DNA of 64,000 nucleotides from Prevotella sp. (GTDB taxonomy: Bacteria > Bacteroidota > Bacteroidia > Bacteroidales > Bacteroidaceae): assembly GCA_015060485.1 (NCBI GenBank), contig SUYI01000005.1, forward strand, positions 62,001 through 126,000, in the 5' to 3' direction. How positions within the stretch are numbered: position 1 is the stretch's first letter; each line of letters starts with the position of its first letter. Of the stretch, positions 17,152-24,808 are shown one piece after another. A program made the translations under genes and the position numbers. Below the pieces are notes generated by a model, which had not been told where the DNA came from, made no database searches, and worked only from the letters and a program-made list of their open reading frames with translations.

Positions 17152-18405
17152 TTATGCATTAATTTCACGTAATCTTTGCTCAATTCTCTCAGTCCATCTG
17201 ATGTCCAGGCCGTTTGTTTTGGCATAATCCGGAAAATAGGATATGGTAGATTTTACTTGATGGATGATGCCTTCTGCATCTTTGATATCGTTTCTTTGTG
17301 CCAGACGGAGTAGATCTTCGTCTTTAAAACCATCATTTTTCCCTCCAATGGTTAAACTGTGGTGGTTTACGTACGCTGGTGCGTCTAATTCTATGGTAAA
17401 GGTGAGATCGTATGCAGGTGTGATGTGCCATATACCGTCGTCATGCATCATAAAAGAGAAATTCTTCGTGTGGTCATCCACATTGCCAGCAAGTATGTTG
17501 AAAACCGTCCGGCGATATTGCTCTTTAATCTCGTTGGCAGGCAAGCGCAATTTGCGACAAACGGTGAATAAATCCTCATAGGAGTCTGCAAGTGGGTTCA
17601 TGGCTGCCAGTGTTTGTATATGCACTTTCTTTCCTTGCTCTCTGTCAAAGCGTTGCGTTAGGAAATGTTGCAGTCCGTCGATTTCAATGAGACGAGAAGG
17701 CATCATATTAATTCCTGCGGCAATAGCCATGTCGTAATAGATTTTTTCGACAAGTGTATAAGGGGAATCTTTCTTCTCGTTGAATTTTAGGATGTAATGC
17801 GTATATTCTTCAGAAAGATTGGCTTGGCCTGAACGTACCTCTCCTGTTTTATTGTTGATGGCTATGATGGCCTTGGGACGCATACCGCCTGCAGAAGTGC
17901 CAATTCTGTATAGACTCTCAATGTGCAATGGGTAGTCGGGTGACAGACGCATTTCTTGTCGTTCGTTGAAAATCTCTCCTGCTAATTGATAAAGTGATTC
18001 CAAATCAATGGCAAAGTCATGATCTTTTTCGTATGCAGGCTCAAATTCCAATGCCCCCATGCTTCTCTTTCCGATATATGCTAATCGGTCGACTGGAGTC
18101 AGATGATGCATCGGGATGTGATGCATTTCAGCCCATCTACTGAAAATAGTATCACCCCAACGGTCGGGTAATGAGTCTGCAATGAACTCAGGCAGACCAC
18201 TAAACATTTTGTCTGTGTTTCCTATGTGGTTGAAACCGCGTTGGCTTATAGGACTGTAAACGGATGCTGTCAATGGTGCAATGTCAAGCCCTTTTGAAAG
18301 AAAGTCCTGACTATAGGTGAAGTAGGCCCTTCTTTTTTCTTTGTACCAATAGAGGCGTCCTACTTCCTGCTCCCAAATCATCACTCTGAGTACATTATTT
18401 TCCAT
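17152..18405 (-). CDS. hipA: HipA family toxin kinase
   Basis: A 417-residue HipA-type Ser/Thr kinase, the toxin of a type II toxin-antitoxin pair. E. coli HipA phosphorylates glutamyl-tRNA synthetase and causes growth arrest; the target here is not known. The N-terminal part has the HipA N-domain and KRSMGALEFEP. The sequence GTSAGGMRPKA near residues 168-178 corresponds to the nucleotide-binding loop. NVDDHTKNFSF near 306-316 holds the catalytic Asp and TPAYDLTF near 326-334 the metal-binding Asp. Full length, all key motifs are present. It overlaps the hipB antitoxin gene by 11 bases. Confidence 0.88.
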   Translation of the reverse strand: MENNVLRVMIWEQEVGRLYWYKEKRRAYFTYSQDFLSKGLDIAPLTASVYSPISQRGFNHIGNTDKMFSGLPEFIADSLPDRWGDTIFSRWAEMHHIPMHHLTPVDRLAYIGKRSMGALEFEPAYEKDHDFAIDLESLYQLAGEIFNERQEMRLSPDYPLHIESLYRIGTSAGGMRPKAIIAINNKTGEVRSGQANLSEEYTHYILKFNEKKDSPYTLVEKIYYDMAIAAGINMMPSRLIEIDGLQHFLTQRFDREQGKKVHIQTLAAMNPLADSYEDLFTVCRKLRLPANEIKEQYRRTVFNILAGNVDDHTKNFSFMMHDDGIWHITPAYDLTFTIELDAPAYVNHHSLTIGGKNDGFKDEDLLRLAQRNDIKDAEGIIHQVKSTISYFPDYAKTNGLDIRWTERIEQRLREINA

Positions 18406-18715
18406 TTCTGATGCGTTTGGGTTTGTTCTTATTCATCAACTCTATCATTTCTGGAGTTGGGGGCAATTCGGGGAGCAGTTTTTCTATTTCTTCTAAAAAA
18501 CTAATGGCACGAAGCATGGCGATGAAACTGCCCATAGTGATATTATAGGCTCTGCCACTTTCGAATGTCTTCACCGTGAAAAGACTGATTCCTGCCTTCT
18601 CAGATACCTCCTTTTGAGTCATTCGGCAGGCCAGCCGATACTCCTTAAATCTATTCCCCAGCTCCATAATCAGTTCGGAGTTGGACTTGCCATATAATTC
18701 TTCTTCGTATATCAT
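18395..18715 (-). CDS. hipB: HipB-type XRE antitoxin
   Basis: A 106-residue helix-turn-helix protein, probably the antitoxin and operon repressor for HipA. The XRE domain is RMTQKEVSEKAGISLFTVKTFESGR, near residues 31-55. The C-terminal tail is Lys/Arg-rich and may contact HipA. The promoter's -7 box lies only 4 bases before the ATG at 18715, which leaves almost no leader. The real start may be the second Met at 18667, giving a 90-residue protein beginning MELGNRFKEYRLA. HipB usually represses its own promoter, which would be the one at 18720-18751. Confidence 0.85.
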   Translation of the reverse strand: MIYEEELYGKSNSELIMELGNRFKEYRLACRMTQKEVSEKAGISLFTVKTFESGRAYNITMGSFIAMLRAISFLEEIEKLLPELPPTPEMIELMNKNKPKRIRNGK

Positions 18716-18719
18716 GCTG

Positions 18720-18751
18720 CAAAGATAGATAATTCTTTCTTTATCTCCAAA
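18720..18751 (-). promoter_or_regulatory. Promoter of hipBA
   Basis: On the minus strand TTTG (plus 18748-18751) is followed after 20 bp by TATCTTTG (plus 18720-18727), a perfect match to the Bacteroidales consensus. HipB binding here is likely but no clear operator palindrome is visible. Confidence 0.75.
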
Positions 18752-18942
18752 TTTTTATGCTAAAAGTTGATATTTCAGCCTAATTTCTTCCAATAATCCT
18801 CAATGCTTTTGCCAGATGATGACTCGCTGGGATTGGAGCCATATATAGTTTATGATGAAATCAGGTTAATCCTAATTTCCATTTAATCCTATCTTTCCGT
18901 TGGTTGTATTTAGTCATCATACATCCTACATCAGCCTTCTTA

Positions 18943-19128
18943 AAGTTCGTGGGTAAGCGAACTTTAGATATCTACCTCCTTCACTATTTCTTCCTTCCAG
19001 AGTTCCTGTTGCCACATGCCACCCCGTTGCTGGCTACCATTCCGTCTATACTCTTACCCCTCGTTATCTTGAAGGCCGCCATCCTGGTTGGAGTCTATGT
19101 GCTCAAGAAAAAAGTCAGCCATTTTTAG
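18943..19128 (+). pseudogene. Acyltransferase-3 remnant, chimeric C-terminal piece
   Basis: Only about 62 residues remain of an acyltransferase. The first part (FVGKRTLDIYLLHYFFLPEFL) matches the C-terminal region of the acyltransferase at 23229. The last part (LKAAILVGVYVL) matches the end of a different acyltransferase at 20717, including a run of about 30 identical bases (19074-19103 and 21687-21716). It is therefore a mosaic of two gene ends. It has no catalytic region and is surely not functional. It sits between hipB and the second hairpin repeat. Confidence 0.75.
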
Positions 19129-19158
19129 AAAAAAAGACGAAAATGGCTGATTTTTTTG
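19116..19158 (+). repeat. Hairpin-forming direct repeat, copy 2
   Basis: Nearly the same as 17099-17136, with arms AGCCATTTTTAG and CGAAAATGGCTG followed by a T-run. In this copy the T-run supplies the -33 TTTG of the promoter of the next gene (19155-19158). Confidence 0.75.
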
Positions 19159-19186
19159 GAGAATAAAAGAGAAATATGTACCTTTG
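19155..19186 (+). promoter_or_regulatory. Promoter of the DUF234-type ATPase gene
   Basis: TTTG at 19155-19158 and TACCTTTG at 19179-19186 with 20 bp between them. The ATG is at 19208. The -33 half overlaps the repeat, so the repeat's arrival may have created or moved this promoter. Confidence 0.75.
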
Positions 19187-19207
19187 CGACATAGAATCAA
19201 CAATAAT

Positions 19208-20653
19208 ATGGCATATCAGAGTATCATAGGCAGAAATGAAGAGATTAAGCAACTGGAAAAGTTGCTGAAATCCCCCAAGTCGGAATTTGTAGCTATTTAT
19301 GGGCGCAGGCGTGTCGGTAAGTCCTATCTTGTGGAAGAAGTGTATAAGGACAAGATTGTATTCCGTGCTGTTGGAGCCTACATCAAGGATAAAGAAGAAC
19401 GGACCTACAAGCAGATTCAACTTGACCATTTCTATGAGAGTTTGCTTGATTGTGGAGTCTCTGAGGATACGCCATGCCCCAGCAACTGGCGTGAGGCTTT
19501 CCGTCTGCTACGGAAATACTTGGAGGGCTTGCGTACCAAACGTTGCGTTGTGTTCCTCGATGAACTGCCTTGGCTTGCCGGATCGCAATCGTCGGAGATG
19601 ATAACCGAACTCGGATACTTTTGGAATTCCTGGGCCGACCGTCAGCGCAATATAGTGTTGGTGGTATGTGGCTCAGCCACCAGTTGGATGCTTGACAATG
19701 TTATCCGTGACTATGGTGGTCTGCACGGACGGCTTACAGTAACAATCCGACTTCTGCCTTTTACGCTGAGGGAGTGTGAACTATATTTCAAGAAGCACGG
19801 TTTCCGCCTCTCCCGATATGAGATCGCTGTGGCCTATATGGCTTTCGGCGGGATACCTTATTATCTTGACAGAATTGACAACGAGAAGAACCTGTCGGAG
19901 AATATCGATGACTTTTTCTTCCGCGACAAGAAGATTGACCAAGAGTTTAAGGATGTCTATACCGGTCTTTATTCTACCTCGGAACGATATGTGGATGTAG
20001 TCAAGGCGTTGGGCACCAAATTCTATGGCATGACACGTCAGGAGTTGGCCGAGGCCGTAGGGATAGAACTTGGCGGAACGTTCAGCAAGATTCTCGACAA
20101 TCTTCACGAATCAGGAATCACTCGCGAATATCCCCGCTACGGAAAGGAACGCGTAGAAACCGTCTATCAGTTGAAGGACTTCTTTTCTTTTTTCTATCTC
20201 CATTTCATCTATGGGAGGGGAACGGAGGCAGGCAACTGGCGCAGCATACAGCGTACGCCGACATTTTATGCTTGGGCTGGCAATACCTTCGAGATGCTCT
20301 GTATTGAACACCTGCCCCAGATGAAGGATAAACTGCGCATTGCCACCATCAACCGCAACTATTGTTGGCGAGGGATGGCTCCCAATGGTACTGCGGCGCA
20401 GATAGACCTCGTGCTGGAATGGAAAGGCGAACGGACAGACTACCTCTGTGAGATGAAGTTCGGCGAGCATGAATTTACCATCAGCAAGCAATATGAAAAA
20501 GAACTTGAGAACAAGATAGAAGCCTTCCTCCACAGCAAACAGCACACTAAGACTCACTCGATACAGCTTGTAATGATAACTACGAACGGAGTTACAGAGA
20601 ATGAACATGCGAAGGATGTAAACCAGCAGATTTTGTTGGATGACTTGTTCTGA
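19208..20653 (+). CDS. AAA ATPase with C-terminal DUF234 nuclease-like domain
   Basis: A 481-residue protein with a P-loop at FVAIYGRRRVGKSYL (near residues 30-44) and CVVFLDELPWL as Walker B near 118-128. A winged-helix-like part follows. The C-terminal region has QIDLVLEW and LCEMKFGE, a D...ExK pattern that fits the PD-(D/E)xK fold of DUF234. Family members are widespread in archaea and Bacteroidales, with unknown function; nuclease activity is only inferred. I chose the ATG at 19208 since the longer frame starts inside the -7 box. It lies between toxin-antitoxin genes. Confidence 0.8.
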   Translation: MAYQSIIGRNEEIKQLEKLLKSPKSEFVAIYGRRRVGKSYLVEEVYKDKIVFRAVGAYIKDKEERTYKQIQLDHFYESLLDCGVSEDTPCPSNWREAFRLLRKYLEGLRTKRCVVFLDELPWLAGSQSSEMITELGYFWNSWADRQRNIVLVVCGSATSWMLDNVIRDYGGLHGRLTVTIRLLPFTLRECELYFKKHGFRLSRYEIAVAYMAFGGIPYYLDRIDNEKNLSENIDDFFFRDKKIDQEFKDVYTGLYSTSERYVDVVKALGTKFYGMTRQELAEAVGIELGGTFSKILDNLHESGITREYPRYGKERVETVYQLKDFFSFFYLHFIYGRGTEAGNWRSIQRTPTFYAWAGNTFEMLCIEHLPQMKDKLRIATINRNYCWRGMAPNGTAAQIDLVLEWKGERTDYLCEMKFGEHEFTISKQYEKELENKIEAFLHSKQHTKTHSIQLVMITTNGVTENEHAKDVNQQILLDDLF

Positions 20654-20680
20654 TGCAAGTTATAGTCATCTGTTTTATCT

Positions 20681-20720
20681 CCCCAATCACTAAATGTGCA
20701 GAGTTTTGGAAACATAATGA
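20681..20720 (+). repeat. Leader repeat, copy B (degenerate promoter)
   Basis: This stretch resembles 21786-21825: CAATCACTAAATGTGCAGAGTTTTGG here against AATCACTATATTTGCAGAG there. The -7 TATATTTG is altered to TAAATGTG, so promoter strength is probably lower. It precedes the acyltransferase at 20717. Confidence 0.6.
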
Positions 20721-21751
20721 GCAAGCGAATCGGTTATATTGATGCCATCAAACAGTTGCGTTTACCACTTATTGTACTGATAACCTTCGCCCATAGTTAT
20801 AGTGGCGTGAGGATGGGGTACACACTGTGGGGCGATGGTTGGGACACTTACGAGGTGCTGAAAATCGTGGTGAGCCAGACGTTGTGCAAGGTAGCCATGC
20901 CCGCATTCTTCGTCATGTCCGGCTATTTGTTTTTTGCCAACGTGACCGAATGGAACGCAAAAACGTATTTGGGCAAACTGCGACGGAGGGTAAAGACGCT
21001 GCTGATACCCTATATCGTCTGGAACCTGCTGATGGCTATCAAATTACGAACGTTCAGTCTGAACATCTTCTGGGCGTTTTGGCCGGAAGCCGGAAAACAG
21101 ATAGACTGCCTGGGACATGAACAACTGATGACAGCTCCGGCCAACATGCCATTATGGTTCCTGCGCGACCTGATGGTCGTGGCTCTGCTGACACCTATTA
21201 TATATATAGGTATAAGGAAAATGGGTGCTTGGCTGTTGGTCATCATCACTCCGCTCTACCTTTCCGGAGTCTGCGCCTTCATCCCAGGACTCTCTGCCTA
21301 CGCCATCTATTTCTTTATCTTGGGCGCTTTTTTAGGAGTCCGGAAAATGAACATCATCGATACTTGCATGAAGTACGAAAAGCCCAGTTACTTCATGGCA
21401 ACCATCTTTGGCCTTGCAATGATTTGTACTTTCCGCACTCCCGTCTTTTCTTCCCTGATGCTCTGCTTCCGTTTAGTAGGCGTGGCGGCTGTGTTCTGCT
21501 TGGCTAACAGACTGCTATCGTGTACAAACAAGCGCATCCCCCAAGTGGTATGCGATGCTTCGTATTTCGTCTACTTGGCTCACTACGTGTTCTTCTTCGC
21601 CTTTATCGACAGCGCTTTCTTCAGCCTCTTCGGTTCCTCAACCCCCAGCATGTGCATCCACTACCTGGCCTGCCCACTCCTCAAGGCCGCCATCCTGGTT
21701 GGAGTCTATGTGCTATATCGTTTAATCGTCTCAGCCCTTAGGCTCAGTTAA
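20717..21751 (+). CDS. Acyltransferase family 3 membrane protein (mosaic)
   Basis: A 344-residue multi-pass acyltransferase. The first 10-11 residues, MSKRIGYIDAI, are encoded by DNA almost identical to the start of the acyltransferase at 23229. After that the protein belongs to a different clade (KQLRLPLIVLITFAHSYSG, then FFVMSGYLFF). The catalytic His is retained in TFAHS. The C-terminal ILVGVYVLYRLI is shared with the remnant at 18943. This looks like a recombinant gene with an exchanged 5' end. I chose 20717 rather than 20696 because the shared N-terminus begins there. The substrate is unknown; probably sugar O-acylation. Confidence 0.82.
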   Translation: MSKRIGYIDAIKQLRLPLIVLITFAHSYSGVRMGYTLWGDGWDTYEVLKIVVSQTLCKVAMPAFFVMSGYLFFANVTEWNAKTYLGKLRRRVKTLLIPYIVWNLLMAIKLRTFSLNIFWAFWPEAGKQIDCLGHEQLMTAPANMPLWFLRDLMVVALLTPIIYIGIRKMGAWLLVIITPLYLSGVCAFIPGLSAYAIYFFILGAFLGVRKMNIIDTCMKYEKPSYFMATIFGLAMICTFRTPVFSSLMLCFRLVGVAAVFCLANRLLSCTNKRIPQVVCDASYFVYLAHYVFFFAFIDSAFFSLFGSSTPSMCIHYLACPLLKAAILVGVYVLYRLIVSALRLS

Positions 21752-21763
21752 ATGAAGATTATC

Positions 21764-21825
21764 GCCCAAAAGTTTGGTTTTGTTTCCAAAAATCACTATA
21801 TTTGCAGAGTTTTAGAAATAAAATG
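21764..21825 (+). promoter_or_regulatory. Leader repeat copy C with promoter of abiE
   Basis: The 32 bases 21764-21795 repeat 17036-17068, and 21786-21825 resemble 20681-20720. TTTG at 21773-21776 and TATATTTG at 21797-21804, 20 bp apart, make a good promoter for the abiEi gene. It is the most complete of the three copies. Confidence 0.7.
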
Positions 21826-21832
21826 ATGTAGT

Positions 21833-22450
21833 ATGGACTTTTTGACCTTTCGAGAACGGATGTATCCGATGGGGTGTTTTAACATCAACCAGGTGCTGTT
21901 ATGGGAGAAGGATTTCGACCGTAACAACCTGACACGCTGGTGCCGAAAGGGATTGCTGGTCAAGCTTCGTAACCAGTATTATGCCTTTCCCGAATATCGC
22001 CAAGTGCCAGATTTCTCACGTTATGTAGCCAATCGGATGTACACACCGTCATACATCAGTTTGCATAGTGCATTGTCCTTTTATGGCATGATACCAGAGG
22101 AGGTTGTCCAGCTGACGAGTGTGACGACACTAAAGACGGCTAAGTTTGAGAACTCTTTCGGAACCTTCCATTATCAGAATGTGAAGACTCCACTTTTCTT
22201 CGGATACGAGATTAAAACGATGCAAAATGGGCGAGGGCTGATGTTCGCCACTCCAGAGAAAGCATTACTGGACTTGTTGTATCTGAATCCGTACTACAAA
22301 ACAGAACAGGATATGGAAGAACTCCGCTTGGATGAAGATTTCATGCAAAGTGAATTCAATATGGATCGTTTGGGTGATTTTCTCTCTAGAATTGGTAACA
22401 AGGCCCTCGAGAAAAGAGTTAAGTGTTTACTAAAGGTTTATGAGCTATGA
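21833..22450 (+). CDS. abiEi: AbiEi-like type IV antitoxin/regulator
   Basis: A 205-residue protein with an N-terminal winged-helix-like part (INQVLLWEKDFDRNNLTRWCRKGLL) and a C-terminal domain of the AbiEi type (SYISLHSALSFYGMIPE, ATPEKALLDLLYL). AbiEi proteins repress their operon and counteract the AbiEii nucleotidyltransferase. The adjoining gene, which starts in its stop codon (ATGA), is an AbiEii toxin, which supports the call. The protein has its own promoter in the leader repeat. Whether it has antitoxin activity is inferred from the family. Confidence 0.8.
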   Translation: MDFLTFRERMYPMGCFNINQVLLWEKDFDRNNLTRWCRKGLLVKLRNQYYAFPEYRQVPDFSRYVANRMYTPSYISLHSALSFYGMIPEEVVQLTSVTTLKTAKFENSFGTFHYQNVKTPLFFGYEIKTMQNGRGLMFATPEKALLDLLYLNPYYKTEQDMEELRLDEDFMQSEFNMDRLGDFLSRIGNKALEKRVKCLLKVYEL

Positions 22451-23232
22451 TAGACTTAGAATATATCCGCAGTTTCTTCCCTTCTGCAATAGCTAAGGAA
22501 AGTCGTTTCGACCGTTATATTTTGAAGGAGTACTTGCAGTTAATGATATTGGATCATCTGGCTTCGACGCCCTATATTAATAAGGTGTCTTTTATTGGAG
22601 GTACCAATCTAAGATTGATCCAAGGTATTGACCGCTTCTCAGAAGATTTGGACTTCGATTGCAAGGATTTGTCAGAAGAAGAGTTTATGGCGATGACCGA
22701 TAGTGTTGTCAATTATTTGCAGCAAAACAATATCAATGTGGAAACTCGAGACAAGGCAAATCCCAAGTTAACGGCATTTCGTCGGAATCTTTATTTCCCA
22801 CAGATGTTGTTTGATCTTAGATTGACAGGTCATAAAGAAGAGCGTCTTTTGCTGAAGATTGAGGCTCAAGATCAAGTCGTATCTTATCAGCCTGTAGTGG
22901 CGACGGTTAATCGAATGGGACTTTTCTTCAACATTCAAGTGCCTCCAATGGATGTGCTTTGCGCCATGAAGTTTGCAGCGATTCTGGCTCGTCAGAAGGG
23001 ACGTGATTTTTACGATACCATTTTCTTATTGTCAAAGACCAAGCCAAATCTGGATTTTCTAAAAGCAAGAGTTGGAATAGGTTCGATAGATGATTTAAAA
23101 TTTGCCATAGCAGACAGAATGCAGGAAATCGATTTGAATCAGAAAAAAAGAGATTTTTCTCATTTGCTCTTCAATGAGTCCAACGCAGATAGGATTCTTT
23201 CGTTTGATAGTGTTGTGTTAGAAATGGAATGA
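22447..23232 (+). CDS. abiEii: AbiEii nucleotidyltransferase toxin
   Basis: A 261-residue nucleotidyltransferase of the AbiEii/DUF1814 family, the toxin of a type IV system; such systems can abort phage infection. The signature FIGGTNLRLIQGIDRFSEDLDF near residues 50-70 has the GG-T/S and the D-x-D metal residues. Later Lys (RLLLKIEAQ) and a MKFAAILARQKGRDFYD helix also fit. Full length. It overlaps abiEi by 4 bases and the next acyltransferase gene by 4 bases, so all three may be translated together. Confidence 0.88.
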   Translation: MIDLEYIRSFFPSAIAKESRFDRYILKEYLQLMILDHLASTPYINKVSFIGGTNLRLIQGIDRFSEDLDFDCKDLSEEEFMAMTDSVVNYLQQNNINVETRDKANPKLTAFRRNLYFPQMLFDLRLTGHKEERLLLKIEAQDQVVSYQPVVATVNRMGLFFNIQVPPMDVLCAMKFAAILARQKGRDFYDTIFLLSKTKPNLDFLKARVGIGSIDDLKFAIADRMQEIDLNQKKRDFSHLLFNESNADRILSFDSVVLEME

Positions 23233-24275
23233 GTAAGCGAATCGGTTATATTGATGCCATGCGGGGATTTACGATGATACTCGTCGTTTACTCCCATATC
23301 TGTGGTTTCTGTCTGGGCGATCGTAACATCGCGTTCAACGATGTACTATTTTTGTTCCGCTTACCCTGTTTCTTCTTTATCAGCGGTTGGCTATTCCAAG
23401 GAACCTGGGGTAGAATGGGGCAGGGGACTGTTGGATCTATCATCAAACACAAGTTCAGGGTACAAATAGTTCCCACGTTAATCTTCTTATTCTTCCTTTC
23501 CCCACCGCCAGCCTATTTCCACCAGTTCGGAGCTTTCAAAGGCGGCTATTGGTTTACGTTTGCACTATTTTATTTCTTTGTAATCTATATGCTGATGTCC
23601 TTACCTTTCCGTCATCGACAGGGTAGGAGGTCAGACATCGTCATGCTGTTGCTGACATTAGCCATTTCCATGTCCGCCTATTGGTATGACATCAACTACC
23701 ATCGACTGACGCTGACCTGTTCTGAATCTCCCGTTTTTCAATATGTAACAGCCCTTTTGGGCTTCCTGAGTTATGTCGTTTGGCGTTATTACCTGTTTTT
23801 CTTCTTGGGAACCCTGGCCCGAAAGTATTTCTCGCATTTTTTAAAGATTGCGAGTAATGTAAAACTAATGGCTATTGTCGTTATTTGCTTCTTCGCTATC
23901 TCACAAATTCCTCGTAGCGATATCTTTCTCCGCGAATATTTCAAATTCTCTATCGGCGGCATTCTGGGCATGACCATGATCTTCGCCCTCTTCCGTTATC
24001 TTTATAAATCTAGATTCTTCTCACCTCTCACCTCTTACCTCTCACCTCTAGTATTTGTGGGTACCCGAACCTTAGACATCTACCTCCTTCACTATTTCTT
24101 CCTTCCGGAATTCCTGCGGCCTCATGCAACCCAACTGCTGACAACAATACCTCCCCAGTTATTACCCATAGTCGTTCTTTTGGTAGCATTGTTAGTGGTA
24201 GTCCTCTGCTTGGTCACTAGCAATCTTCTTCGCCTCAGTCCCTTCCTGGCTCGTTACCTTTTCTGGGCGATGTAG
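23229..24275 (+). CDS. Acyltransferase family 3 membrane protein
   Basis: A 348-residue multi-pass acyltransferase. IGYIDAMRGFTMILVVYSHICGFCL and FRLPCFFFISGWLF give the first-helix Arg/His and the following helix. GTRTLDIYLLHYFFLPEFL near the C-terminus resembles the genes at 12579 and 18943. It starts inside the abiEii stop codon (ATGA). A heptamer array (24020-24050) encodes SPLTSYLSPL just before the C-terminal helix and appears to be an insertion in a loop. Probably O-acylates a surface sugar. Its attachment to a toxin-antitoxin operon is unusual. Confidence 0.85.
   Translation: MSKRIGYIDAMRGFTMILVVYSHICGFCLGDRNIAFNDVLFLFRLPCFFFISGWLFQGTWGRMGQGTVGSIIKHKFRVQIVPTLIFLFFLSPPPAYFHQFGAFKGGYWFTFALFYFFVIYMLMSLPFRHRQGRRSDIVMLLLTLAISMSAYWYDINYHRLTLTCSESPVFQYVTALLGFLSYVVWRYYLFFFLGTLARKYFSHFLKIASNVKLMAIVVICFFAISQIPRSDIFLREYFKFSIGGILGMTMIFALFRYLYKSRFFSPLTSYLSPLVFVGTRTLDIYLLHYFFLPEFLRPHATQLLTTIPPQLLPIVVLLVALLVVVLCLVTSNLLRLSPFLARYLFWAM
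24020..24050 (+). repeat. Heptamer tandem repeat, CTCACCT type
   Basis: Four 7-bp units (CTCACCT, CTCACCT, CTTACCT, CTCACCT) in frame within the acyltransferase at 23229, giving a seven-residue periodicity (SPLTSYL, SPL). The related gene at 12579 lacks the array at the matching place. Confidence 0.8.
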
Positions 24276-24316
24276 AGTGGTATTTAATTGTTTTATTTAA
24301 GATTTTACCAAAATAA

Positions 24317-24348
24317 TTTGTCTAATTCAGATAATCATATTATCTTTG
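24317..24348 (+). promoter_or_regulatory. Promoter of the gtrA-glf unit
   Basis: TTTG at 24317-24320 and TATCTTTG at 24341-24348 with 20 bp between them. The ATG of the GtrA-like gene is at 24374. The four following genes overlap or nearly touch and likely share it. Confidence 0.8.
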
Positions 24349-24373
24349 CAGTTGAAACCTAAGACAGCAAGAT

Positions 24374-24808
24374 ATGAAAATAGATTCATCACCAGTTCCA
24401 ATAAGTAAACTGATAAAGGAGTTCCGTACACTAATATTGTATGGAATTATTGGAAGTGCTTCTGCGGCACTGGACTTTTTACTGTATACTTTTTTTGTGA
24501 ATGTTCTGTCATGGCACTACATTGTTTCAAATTGTATTAGTGTGCTTGCAGGCATTAGTACCAGTTTTTCTTTAAATCGTACATATAATTTTAAAGTAAA
24601 AGATCAGATAACAAAAAGGTTTTCGATTTTTTTATGTGTAGGCCTTTGTGGTATGCTTTTTAGCAATCTTATTTTGTATTTGTGCATAGATTATTTGCAA
24701 ATGAATAAGATTTTTTCTAAACTTCTCTCTATAGTTTTGGTTGTATTCTTCCAATTTCTTGTAAATAAATATATAACATTCAAACCTACAAAAAAATCTA
24801 ATGAGTAG
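24374..24808 (+). CDS. GtrA-like flippase protein
   Basis: A 144-residue protein with four predicted helices (TLILYGIIGSASAALDFLLY; YIVSNCISVLAGISTSFSLN; FSIFLCVGLCGMLF; FSKLLSIVLVVFFQFLVNKYITF). This is the GtrA family, which helps bring polyprenyl-phosphate-linked sugars across the inner membrane. The Asn-Arg in SLNRTYNFK and the final NKYITF are typical. The next gene overlaps by 8 bases and encodes a GtrB-like enzyme, and then a GT-C enzyme, so the set is a Gtr-type module. Specific sugar unknown. Confidence 0.82.
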   Translation: MKIDSSPVPISKLIKEFRTLILYGIIGSASAALDFLLYTFFVNVLSWHYIVSNCISVLAGISTSFSLNRTYNFKVKDQITKRFSIFLCVGLCGMLFSNLILYLCIDYLQMNKIFSKLLSIVLVVFFQFLVNKYITFKPTKKSNE

